A DNA stretch of 6,785 nucleotides from Syntrophothermus sp. UBA1445. GTDB taxonomy: Bacteria; Bacillota; Syntrophomonadia; Syntrophomonadales; DTU052. Below the pieces are notes generated by a model. That model saw only the letters and a program-made list of their open reading frames with translations, searched no databases and had not been told where the DNA came from. Location: NCBI GenBank assembly GCA_002329495.1, contig DCTH01000043.1, positions 2,650 through 9,434 of the forward strand, given 5' to 3'. The position numbers and the translations under genes are program-made. Shown here piece by piece: positions 1-5,424 of the stretch (its first letter is position 1; each line of letters begins with the position of its first letter).

Positions 1-638
1 CCCTGACGTTTTCGGTGCCCGCATCTCAGACCGCCGCCGGAACCGCCGACATAATCAGCCACATATTCGAGCAGTATTTCAGCCCTACCCCGGGAGGCTT
101 TGTCCAGGACCGGATGGCGGAAGCCATGCTCAAGACCTGCATCCATTACGGTCCCATTGCCATCGCCGAACCGGAGAACTATGAAGCCAGAGCCAACCTG
201 ATGTGGACCAGCACCCTGGCACTGAACGGACTTCTCAGTACCGGTCGGTACACCGACTGGGGGGTACACGAGATTGAACATGTCATAAGCGCGCTGTATG
301 ACGTTACCCATGGACTGGGACTGGCCATTCTCATCCCCCACTGGATGCGACATGTATTGAGCGAAAGAACCGCACCCAAGCTGGCGGAGTATGCCCGAAG
401 AGTCTGGGACATCACGGATGATGACGATTTTGGAGCCGCCTCGGCCGGGATTACACGAACCGCCGAATTCTTCCGTTCTCTCGGATTGGCCGGGAGTCTG
501 CAGGAAATCGGGGTTGAAGAAAGGCGTCTTGAGGAGATGGCCTATCAGTTGGCCACTAACCGCCGGCCCCTGGGAGCCTTTGGCCAGCTTGACCGCAACG
601 ATGTCCTGGCAATCTTACGGTCCGCGTACCAGGGATAG
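1..638 (+). CDS. Iron-containing alcohol dehydrogenase, C-terminal part (5' end outside window)
   Basis: This is the C-terminal ~211 residues of a group III iron-dependent alcohol dehydrogenase, closest in feel to NAD(P)H-dependent butanol dehydrogenases (BdhA/YqhD type). These cytosolic enzymes reduce aldehydes to alcohols. The reading frame is open from base 3 and runs in from upstream; the GTG at 15 is an internal valine. All four metal ligands of the family are visible. The Asp and first His lie in the TADIISH segment (bases ~45-62). The other two His lie in HEIEHVISALYDVTHG, with the expected H-x13-H spacing and the conserved intervening His. The nucleotide-binding N-terminal domain lies outside the window. 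The stop is TAG at 636-638. The next gene starts about 80 bases on, so co-transcription is possible. Coenzyme preference and natural substrate cannot be told from this part. Confidence 0.93.
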   Translation, partial: LTFSVPASQTAAGTADIISHIFEQYFSPTPGGFVQDRMAEAMLKTCIHYGPIAIAEPENYEARANLMWTSTLALNGLLSTGRYTDWGVHEIEHVISALYDVTHGLGLAILIPHWMRHVLSERTAPKLAEYARRVWDITDDDDFGAASAGITRTAEFFRSLGLAGSLQEIGVEERRLEEMAYQLATNRRPLGAFGQLDRNDVLAILRSAYQG

Positions 639-704
639 CGGCCGCACCTTTCCCGGAGAACAATGTTGACAGCTATTCGGTGTCGCAGCAAATCATGACT
701 AATT

Positions 705-708
705 GGAG
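705..708 (+). promoter_or_regulatory. Ribosome binding site deciding the SEC-C protein start
   Basis: GGAG ends 9 bases before ATG 718 and 3 bases before ATG 712. The spacing favours 718, although the two starts differ by only two residues. Confidence 0.5.
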
Positions 709-717
709 CGAATGCTT

Positions 718-1956
718 ATGAAGAGATTAGGGCCCGACGAGAAAATAACCCGGACAATTTTAAACGCGCTGGAAGAGATGGCACGCGAGAGCCGCAAGTG
801 GGAGGAGAAACGGGATGCCAAGCGATGGGTCGAGATCGAGGTACCCCTGACCCTGGCCCAGGCTCTTCCGCGCTTCACCAAGGATGATCTGAGCCGAATA
901 CGGCAAAATCTTAATCTGAAAAACCTAAGCAGTCTGAAAAAGGATGATTTGATCGCCCGGCTGCAGGAGATGATTCCGCTCAGTATGCCCGAAGTATTCC
1001 TGCAGTTTGACCGGCATCGGTATAACCTGGTCAAGGACATAGTCAAGAACGGGGGCTACTGTCCGGTGCCACCGTTGAAACAGAGACAACTGAACTACCT
1101 GATGAACCGGGGAATAGCCTTTCCCGGTACGGTTGATGGGAAGAAGGTCCTGGCCATGCCCCCCGAGATCATCGAGGTTTTCAAAGAGATGGATGATCGC
1201 AATTACCGGCGCCGGGTTGCCCGTAATTGGGACATCATCCGGCTGACTCAGGGGACGCTTTACTACTACGGCACTATGGGCTACAAACAAATTGAAAGTA
1301 TGATAAAAGATTTCGGTATTCAATTCGAGAATAACTCTGACTTTATGAAGGTTATCGATCATGCCATGGCCTACTACGGTGAAATAAAATGGAGTAATTG
1401 CGGTCTATCGCATGACCGGGTGTTAAACGACCAGGAGATAATCAGGGAGCAGAATGCCCGGCCGGAACTGGACTATTATCCGTTTTCCCGTAAAGAACTG
1501 CTACAGGCGGGAGAACCGGATTTTGTGGACCGTAACCCCTCGTATCTTAACCTGGTCGCCTTTTTAACCGAGAATTATGAGATCAGCTGGGAATTGGCTG
1601 ATAACCTGGTCGAGACCTGTATCTATGCCATTAACACCGGTCAGCCCGCTGCCGGTATCATGAGTCTGCTGGAGATGCGATTGGAGATAGACAGCCTGGA
1701 ACTCCTGCAGGAATTAACCGACCTCACCGTTGATTTGGCGAATAATACCAGACGGTGGCATCTCAAAGGTTATACCCCCGCCGAACTGCACTTGGTGGAA
1801 CAGTCCTGGTTCGAAAGGCCGCCGGAGCCCCCGGCAGTTCGCAAAAAGGCCGAGGTCTTCAGCCTTGAAACCCGCAAAAGGGTGGGAAGGAATGACCCCT
1901 GCCCCTGCGGGAGTGGTCTCAAGTTTAAGAAGTGCTGTGGGCGGGATAATGACTGA
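718..1956 (+). CDS. SEC-C zinc-motif protein with SAP/Rho-N-like segment
   Basis: A 412-residue soluble protein of unknown function. Its C-terminus (residues ~389-408) is a textbook SEC-C motif: CPCGSG, then KKCC, with Cys395, Cys397, Cys406 and Cys407 giving the C-x-C-x8-C-C zinc pattern first known from the SecA tail. Residues ~52-85 ([11 protein letters not shown]...[11 protein letters not shown]) look like a helix-extended-helix of the SAP/Rho N-terminal kind, which often binds nucleic acid. Residues ~180-200 carry a [12 protein letters not shown] segment that recurs in Firmicute SEC-C proteins. No signal peptide or membrane helix is seen. The ATG at 718 was chosen because GGAG at 705-708 lies 9 bases upstream. 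ATG 712 is only 3 bases from GGAG, and TTG 703 overlaps it. The gene may be co-transcribed with the small gene that follows. SEC-C is clear; the nucleic-acid-binding role is inference. Confidence 0.88.
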   Translation: MKRLGPDEKITRTILNALEEMARESRKWEEKRDAKRWVEIEVPLTLAQALPRFTKDDLSRIRQNLNLKNLSSLKKDDLIARLQEMIPLSMPEVFLQFDRHRYNLVKDIVKNGGYCPVPPLKQRQLNYLMNRGIAFPGTVDGKKVLAMPPEIIEVFKEMDDRNYRRRVARNWDIIRLTQGTLYYYGTMGYKQIESMIKDFGIQFENNSDFMKVIDHAMAYYGEIKWSNCGLSHDRVLNDQEIIREQNARPELDYYPFSRKELLQAGEPDFVDRNPSYLNLVAFLTENYEISWELADNLVETCIYAINTGQPAAGIMSLLEMRLEIDSLELLQELTDLTVDLANNTRRWHLKGYTPAELHLVEQSWFERPPEPPAVRKKAEVFSLETRKRVGRNDPCPCGSGLKFKKCCGRDND

Positions 1957-2024
1957 GGTCTGGTTGGAATTGATAGTTTGGCACAGAATATAACCATCAT
2001 CGATCAAAGGGATGGTGCATAAAC

Positions 2025-2387
2025 CTGGTCAAACAGTATCTGCTCTACCTGTTTCGCTGGCAGCTGTCGACTCCGATCCTGGCCGGAGTCCTCTACTTCA
2101 TGAAGGACTTCAACGTCACCACCTCCACCATAATCGCCAACATCATCGGCGGCCTGATCTTTTTCTGGGTGGACCGGTTTATCTTTACCTCACCGCATTT
2201 TTCTCCCCAGTGGGAGATCCGGGAAGAGGTAAAATGCGCCGATTGTGGTGAAACCGCCAAAGGATTCCGCCTGGTGAGGGCCAGGAACTACGACCGGACC
2301 AGGGACCGAAACCCGGAGTTCCGCTGCGAAAAGTGCTCCCCGCTCAAACTCCAGGAATTGAAGGAACGGGGAGTAATCGTGGAATAA
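2025..2387 (+). CDS. Small two-helix membrane protein with four-cysteine zinc-ribbon-like tail; start uncertain
   Basis: The frame is open from 1977 to the TAA at 2385-2387. The N-terminal part reads as two hydrophobic helices: LLYLFRWQLSTPILAGVLYF, then STIIANIIGGLIFFWVDRFIF. The second is a little like the helices of GtrA-family proteins. The cytosolic tail carries CADC and, 26 residues later, CEKC, a plausible zinc ribbon. The first ATG in frame (2100) would delete helix 1. No ATG, GTG or TTG exists upstream of it in frame. The call therefore uses CTG 2025 (120 residues), preceded by the SD-like AAAGGGATGGTG at 2006-2017. A one-base frameshift from ATG 2012 is the alternative; removing one A of the run at 2021-2023 gives MVHNLVKQYLLYLF. 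It lies 68 bases after the SEC-C gene on the same strand. The function is not recognised. Confidence 0.6.
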   Translation: MVKQYLLYLFRWQLSTPILAGVLYFMKDFNVTTSTIIANIIGGLIFFWVDRFIFTSPHFSPQWEIREEVKCADCGETAKGFRLVRARNYDRTRDRNPEFRCEKCSPLKLQELKERGVIVE

Positions 2388-2390
2388 GCG

Positions 2391-2428
2391 AAAAAAGACG
2401 TACCCTCATCTAAAGGCGGTACGTCTTT
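2391..2428. terminator. Hairpin terminator between convergent genes, probably bidirectional
   Basis: A perfect 11-bp stem, AAAGACGTACC (2394-2404) with GGTACGTCTTT (2418-2428), encloses a 13-nt loop. It sits 6 bases after the stop of the small membrane gene. On the minus strand the stem is followed by further Ts (six Ts in a row, complement of 2391-2396), so it also suits transcripts from the antiporter gene, whose stop is about 110 bases away. The plus-strand T tract is shorter. Confidence 0.85.
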
Positions 2429-2535
2429 CCTGTCCCGATCCCGGTTATGCAGATACGAACCGTATTATGCCATTATGATTCCCCTTTTCACTCCCCGGTC
2501 AAAAAGCCGGAGTCGTGCGAATCGGTTTGATTCAT

Positions 2536-3807
2536 CTATAAAAAGAACAGCAGCAGGTAAATCATAGCGATAATGATGGATACAATCATCAGAGGAAACG
2601 CAATCTTCATATAACCGAGAAAAGTAATGGGGTGTCCTTCCCGGGCAGCTATACCCGATACGATAACATTGGCCGAGGCCCCGATCAGGGTTCCGTTGCC
2701 CCCCAGACAGGCTCCCAGCGAAAGAGCCCACCATAAAGGCCCGATATTCATATTGCCGATTTGTCCCATCTCCTGAATCAAGGGGATAAATGTAGCTACA
2801 AACGGTATATTGTCCACAAACGCCGACGCGATGGCGGAGAACCAGAGGACCAGGATGGCGGTCAGGGTTACATCACCCTGGGTGAGATTGATCCCCTGAC
2901 GGGCCATCCCCTCAATTATTCCGGTTACCTCCAGCCCCCCCACCAGAATGAATAAACCGATGAAAAAGAACAGGGTATCCCATTCAACGGAAAGTAGTAT
3001 CTCTTCCGGAGCCTCGTCAGCTATCAGCATAAGAAACGCCGCCCCGGCAATCGCTATCGAGGCCGATTCCAGTCCTAAATACTGGTGCAAAGCAAAACCC
3101 AGTATGACCAGCCCGACCACCGCCAGTGATTTTTTCAAGAGCGGAAGGTCCTCAATGGCTGACTCCGCATCCATCGCCATTAACCGGGCCTGGTTTTCCT
3201 CACTGGTCTCAAGTCTCTTTCTGTAAATCAGCCTAAGTAGAAGGAAAGTAATGATAAATATTACAACCACCACCGGACCCAGGTTGGTTACAAAATCCAT
3301 GAATCCAATGCCGGTGGCACTCCCGATCATGATATTGGGTGGATCACCGATCAGGGTGGCGGTTCCTCCAATATTGGAGGCCAGGATTTCCGCGATAAAA
3401 AACGGTATGGGGTTGACATCCAAGGCGGAGCAGATGGAAATGGTGACCGGAACCACCAAGAGGACCGTGGTGACATTGTCCAGCAGTGCTGAAGCCACGG
3501 CGGTAAAAACGGAGAGGACGATCATTATCTTTATCGGATCGCCGCCGGTTGAATGCGCCGCCTTGATGGCAATGTACTCAAAAACCCCGCTCTTACGGGT
3601 TATACCCACAATGATCATCATGCCAAAAAGCAGGCCAATGGTATTAAAATCGATAAAGCTTACGGCTTCATGCTGAGTCAGTACCCCCAGCAGAACCAGG
3701 AGCGATGCTCCGCATAAGGCCAGTATAGTGCGGTGAATCTTCTCGGAAACGATAAATGCATAGACCACTAAAAACAGGGCACCTGCAAACCAGACCTGCC
3801 ATTCCAT
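2536..3807 (-). CDS. ArsB/NhaD-family ion antiporter
   Basis: A 423-residue polytopic inner-membrane transporter of the ion-transporter superfamily (ArsB/NhaD/P-protein branch). Members exchange Na+ or other ions for H+, or move oxyanions. The two inverted halves typical of the fold are visible. The first has ALLDNVTT (~107-114) then GGTATLIGDPPNIMIG (~147-162). The second has AFVDNIPF (~329-336) then GGNGTLIGASANVIVS (~369-384). The paired Asp-Asn sites are D110-N111 and D332-N333. About ten to twelve hydrophobic segments surround a charged central loop (~195-225). Length is normal for the family. ATG 3807 has AAGGAGG (complement of 3818-3824) 10 bases upstream. It is the last gene of a minus-strand unit that starts with a structured leader and two tiny membrane proteins. 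Substrate is unproven; Na+/H+ exchange is the leading guess. Confidence 0.88.
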   Translation of the reverse strand: MEWQVWFAGALFLVVYAFIVSEKIHRTILALCGASLLVLLGVLTQHEAVSFIDFNTIGLLFGMMIIVGITRKSGVFEYIAIKAAHSTGGDPIKIMIVLSVFTAVASALLDNVTTVLLVVPVTISICSALDVNPIPFFIAEILASNIGGTATLIGDPPNIMIGSATGIGFMDFVTNLGPVVVVIFIITFLLLRLIYRKRLETSEENQARLMAMDAESAIEDLPLLKKSLAVVGLVILGFALHQYLGLESASIAIAGAAFLMLIADEAPEEILLSVEWDTLFFFIGLFILVGGLEVTGIIEGMARQGINLTQGDVTLTAILVLWFSAIASAFVDNIPFVATFIPLIQEMGQIGNMNIGPLWWALSLGACLGGNGTLIGASANVIVSGIAAREGHPITFLGYMKIAFPLMIVSIIIAMIYLLLFFL

Positions 3808-3839
3808 ATCTATTAGTCCTCCTTGTCAACGTTCGGTTA

Positions 3840-3904
3840 TTAATGGAACTGTTAAACGCTATGGAGGGCCAATGTTCTTAAAGGATCTCCACTTGTTCCA
3901 TTAA
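3840..3904 (-). repeat. Intercistronic inverted repeat upstream of the antiporter
   Basis: Perfect 10-bp inverted repeat, TTAATGGAAC (3840-3849) and GTTCCATTAA (3895-3904), around 45 bases. A nested 5-bp stem, TGGAG (3862-3866) with CTCCA (3887-3891), lies inside. It falls between the 46-residue gene and the antiporter ribosome site. No T tract follows, so it is probably not a terminator. It may be an RNA-processing or stability hairpin, or a binding site. Confidence 0.6.
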
Positions 3905-3912
3905 CCTTTTTA

Positions 3913-4053
3913 CTAGTTGTTCTGGCTATTCTCGCTCTTTTTTTCTATGAAAATAGCAAGCTTTGAACTCAGTGTAACCATTATTAGCAGTAACACCATT
4001 ACGATTACTACTCCCGATAGTCCGGAAATGAAGGTCGTCATCGGTACTGACAT
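3913..4053 (-). CDS. 46-residue single-helix membrane protein, OadG-like
   Basis: This small gene reads MSVPMTTFISGLSG, a strongly hydrophobic helix (about residues 8-36, VVIVMVLLLIMVTLSSKL in the core), then a charged tail EKKSENSQNN. The start is well supported: AGGAGAGGGG (complement of 4061-4070) lies 7 bases before the ATG at 4053. The stop is TAG at 3915-3913. The pattern of a single N-terminal helix with GLxG, a hydrophobic run and a SKL turn resembles the gamma subunits of sodium-pump decarboxylases (OadG/MmdD). At 46 residues it is shorter than most of those, and no decarboxylase gene is in the window. It lies between a second tiny membrane ORF and the antiporter, so it may be an accessory peptide of that transporter. 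Family assignment is tentative; the gene itself is fairly secure. Confidence 0.62.
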   Translation of the reverse strand: MSVPMTTFISGLSGVVIVMVLLLIMVTLSSKLAIFIEKKSENSQNN

Positions 4054-4060
4054 AGTTTAA

Positions 4061-4070
4061 CCCCTCTCCT
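4061..4070 (-). promoter_or_regulatory. Ribosome binding site of the 46-residue gene
   Basis: AGGAGAGGGG on the minus strand, 7 bases before ATG 4053. This is the main evidence that the small ORF is translated. Confidence 0.7.
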
Positions 4071-4106
4071 AAAATTTTCTCCTCAATTTGCGGGCTTAAG
4101 GGCCCA

Positions 4107-4220
4107 TCAGAACAACAGGAAATACATGCCCACTGCAACCAGGAGGGCGATCAACACCCATTGCAAACTCCGCAATAACTCTTTTTTGACCAGCGCGATC
4201 AGTTCATCCAGCAGTTCCAC
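4107..4220 (-). CDS. 37-residue amphipathic and transmembrane peptide
   Basis: From GTG 4220 the product is a charged amphipathic helix (ELLDELIALVKKELLRSLQW) followed by one membrane helix (VLIALLVAVGMYFLLF) that ends at the TGA (4109-4107). This regular composition is unlike random out-of-frame sequence. The frame opens at a TAA only four codons upstream, so no other standard start exists before GTG 4220 apart from later internal TTG/GTG codons. The ribosome site is poor: AAAGGA is only 1-2 bases from GTG. The ORF begins 27 bases after the T tract of the leader terminator and ends 53 bases before the 46-residue gene, so it would be the first gene made on read-through. No family is recognised. 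It may be a tiny membrane subunit or regulator; non-coding remains possible. Confidence 0.42.
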   Translation of the reverse strand: MELLDELIALVKKELLRSLQWVLIALLVAVGMYFLLF

Positions 4221-4246
4221 ATCCTTTGCCGCTTATTTTTTTCCAC

Positions 4247-4282
4247 AAAAAAATGGGTAGCCCAAATTAATTTGGCTACCCA
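4247..4282 (-). terminator. Intrinsic terminator in the leader of the small-protein/antiporter unit
   Basis: On the minus strand TGGGTAGCC (4282-4274) pairs with GGCTACCCA (4262-4254) over 9 bp. The stem extends by three A-U pairs past a bulged G, with a UUAA loop. Seven Ts (4253-4247) follow directly. It lies downstream of a promoter and a structured leader and upstream of the small genes, with no convincing ORF before it. That placement fits an attenuator rather than an end-of-gene terminator. Confidence 0.85.
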
Positions 4283-4397
4283 CCCCAGTAAGCCGATTCT
4301 CATGGACACGAACACCATATCCGTAGACTTAGGCATTTCCGTCCCCACTCTACTGGTTTTCACCAGCCAAGCTTTGACCGTCTTTTGAGTATTATTT
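4283..4397 (-). promoter_or_regulatory. Structured 5' leader, candidate riboswitch aptamer
   Basis: Minus-strand RNA from the predicted start near 4397. Hand folding gives a closing helix P1: CGGU (4380-4377) with ACUG (4289-4286), and AAGCU (4374-4370) with GGCUU (4294-4290), around a CA bulge. P2 is CUGGU (4366-4362), GAAA loop, ACCAG (4357-4353). P3 is a long arm from GGAC (4344-4341) with GUCC (4307-4304) up to CCUAAG (4333-4328) opposite UAUGG (4319-4315), which is the exact 11-nt GAAA-tetraloop receptor, capped by a C(UACG)G loop. P1 can extend only at the expense of the lower part of P2. The 3' strand of P1 ends 4 bases before the terminator stem. The order P1, GNRA arm, receptor arm recalls c-di-GMP-I RNA, but the conserved GACGCAAAGCC core is altered. 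Class and ligand are unknown. Confidence 0.65.
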
Positions 4398-4403
4398 TTC
4401 GTT

Positions 4404-4432
4404 AGTATACTATAGATATCCGTCAAATTCAA
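4404..4432 (-). promoter_or_regulatory. Sigma-A-type promoter for the leader and antiporter unit
   Basis: On the minus strand TTGAAT (4432-4427), a 17-base spacer, and TATACT (4409-4404). The -35 matches the consensus at 4 of 6 and the -10 at 5 of 6, with ideal spacing. The predicted transcript start is near 4397. It lies back to back with the plus-strand promoter of the crotonase gene. Confidence 0.7.
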
Positions 4433-4457
4433 ATAGGACCAGATTCGAGCTCACAAG

Positions 4458-4466
4458 TGATATAAT
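4458..4466 (+). promoter_or_regulatory. Extended -10 promoter for the crotonase gene
   Basis: TGATATAAT: a perfect TATAAT (4461-4466) preceded by the TGN extension. The region 17 bases upstream (ACCAGA, 4438-4443) does not resemble a -35 box, which extended -10 promoters can tolerate. The transcript would start near 4473, about 40 bases before the TTG start. Confidence 0.65.
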
Positions 4467-4496
4467 ACCAGCAACTGAGAATGTCAGGAGATTGCG

Positions 4497-4504
4497 AAGG
4501 AGGG
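4497..4504 (+). promoter_or_regulatory. Ribosome binding site fixing the TTG start of the crotonase gene
   Basis: AAGGAGGG ends 8 bases before TTG 4513. It lies inside the reading frame that would begin at TTG 4492, so that upstream start is rejected. Confidence 0.8.
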
Positions 4505-4512
4505 AGAAGGTT

Positions 4513-5367
4513 TTGAGTTACGAACAGATCAAGGTTGAGGTAGCGGAAAGAGTACTGACTATCACCCTTAACCGCCCCGAACGTCTGAACGCATACACCG
4601 AGAATATGCGCGACGAAGTAATTGATGCCCTTGATAAGGCAGAGGCTGATGATAACGTAAGGGCGATTATTGTTACCGGCGCCGGACGGGCTTTCTGCGC
4701 GGGTGCGGATTTGGGGGGCGGGGAAGCCACCTTCAACTACCAGGATGAATCCTTCGAAGAGCACCGGGATGGCGGCGGTGTTCTGGCTCTGCGCATCTTC
4801 AAGTTGAAAAAGCCAATTATTGCTGCCATAAACGGCCCGGCGGTAGGCTTTGGAGTGACCATGACCTTGCCCATGGATATCCGAGTTATTTCGAATACTG
4901 CCAAGCTGGGCATCGTCTTTGTGCGCCGGGGGGTGGTCATTGATGCCTGTGCATCCTATTTCCTGCCCAAGATTGTGGGCATTGGGCAGGCTCTGGAATG
5001 GGGTCTCACCGGCAGAATATTCTCCGCGGCCGAGGCATTTGAACGTCGACTGGTGAATAAAATAGTTGCTCCCGAAGAGGTGCTTCCCACCGCCCGGGCC
5101 ATCGCTCTCGATATTGCTCAGAACACCGCTCCGGTGTCGGTAGCTCTTACCCGTCAACTGATGTGGGATATGCTAGGGGCCAGTCATCCCATGGAAGCCC
5201 ACCGGTTGGAATCCAAGTGCTACCATTGGCTGGGACAGCAGCCGGACGCTGCCGAAGGAGTCATGGCCTTCCTGGAAAAGAGACTGCCGAATTTCACCAT
5301 GAGCACCCACAAGGATATGCCCGATTTCTTTCCCTGGGCACCGGAACCTGAATTCAGGAAAGAGTAG
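4513..5367 (+). CDS. Crotonase-superfamily (enoyl-CoA hydratase/isomerase-like) protein
   Basis: A 284-residue cytosolic acyl-CoA enzyme of the crotonase fold. TTG 4513 was chosen for its SD and because the protein then starts MSYEQIKVEV, as relatives do. Oxyanion-hole segments are present: AFCAGADLGG (~60-69) and GPAVGFGV (~108-115). The C-terminal helices read NTAPVSVALTRQ and EGVMAFLEKR. Both glutamates of classical hydratases are replaced: Thr116 at the Glu144 position and Phe136 at the Glu164 position (rat crotonase numbering). Asp144, in RRGVVIDACAS, aligns with Asp204 of dienoyl-CoA isomerase; in a common bacterial subfamily with the RRG-V-P-E-A-C motif this site is Glu. It is therefore not a standard 2-enoyl-CoA hydratase; isomerase or another crotonase chemistry is likelier. 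It is a single-gene unit, divergent from the antiporter unit. Fold is certain; reaction is not. Confidence 0.92.
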   Translation: MSYEQIKVEVAERVLTITLNRPERLNAYTENMRDEVIDALDKAEADDNVRAIIVTGAGRAFCAGADLGGGEATFNYQDESFEEHRDGGGVLALRIFKLKKPIIAAINGPAVGFGVTMTLPMDIRVISNTAKLGIVFVRRGVVIDACASYFLPKIVGIGQALEWGLTGRIFSAAEAFERRLVNKIVAPEEVLPTARAIALDIAQNTAPVSVALTRQLMWDMLGASHPMEAHRLESKCYHWLGQQPDAAEGVMAFLEKRLPNFTMSTHKDMPDFFPWAPEPEFRKE

Positions 5368-5385
5368 GAAACGGTTTCATGACCG

Positions 5386-5423
5386 GAGAGATGTTCGAAA
5401 CAAAAAGGACATCTCTCTTGTTA
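5386..5423 (+). terminator. Hairpin terminator after the crotonase gene
   Basis: A 9-bp perfect stem, GAGAGATGT (5386-5394) with ACATCTCTC (5409-5417), has a 14-nt loop and a T-rich but interrupted tail (TTGTT). It begins 18 bases after the stop codon. Confidence 0.65.
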
Positions 5424-5424
5424 T

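Noticed and set aside
666..694. Perfect TTGACA (666-671) before the SEC-C gene
   Set aside because: No acceptable -10 box at 16-18 bases (CAAATC/AAATCA), so a promoter is not supported.
2012..2251. Plus-strand frame from ATG 2012 (79 codons)
   Set aside because: Out-of-frame product with no membrane or domain features. It matters only as the possible original start codon of the membrane gene if a frameshift exists.
2490..2515. Hairpin ACTCCCCGG / CCGGAGT downstream of the antiporter stop
   Set aside because: The stem has a 2-base bulge and no T tract on either strand; the stronger hairpin at 2391-2428 already explains termination.
3251..3676. Plus-strand 141-codon frame opposite the antiporter
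   Set aside because: Shadow of the antiporter coding strand; composition is Thr/Met/Ile-rich as expected from reverse-complemented membrane helices.
3824..3829. TTGACA on the minus strand just before the antiporter
   Set aside because: It abuts the AAGGAGG ribosome site, and any transcript from it would start inside the coding region; chance match.
3926..4138. Minus-strand 70-codon frame
   Set aside because: It overlaps both small membrane ORFs in another frame, has no hydrophobic or domain pattern, and has no ribosome site as good as that of the 46-residue gene.
4283..4397. Calling the leader a standard c-di-GMP-I riboswitch
   Set aside because: Topology and the GAAA/receptor pair fit, but the conserved GACGCAAAGCC and the 3' GGUUGCC strand are not intact, so a firm class call is not justified without a covariance search.
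4199..4432. Minus-strand 77-codon frame from ATG 4432
   Set aside because: It has no ribosome site, starts at the -35 box of a good promoter, and runs through the leader hairpins and the terminator. It is better explained as non-coding leader.
4429..5157. Minus-strand 242-codon frame opposite the crotonase gene
   Set aside because: Antisense shadow: low-complexity polar sequence with no family features, lying entirely opposite a well-conserved crotonase gene.
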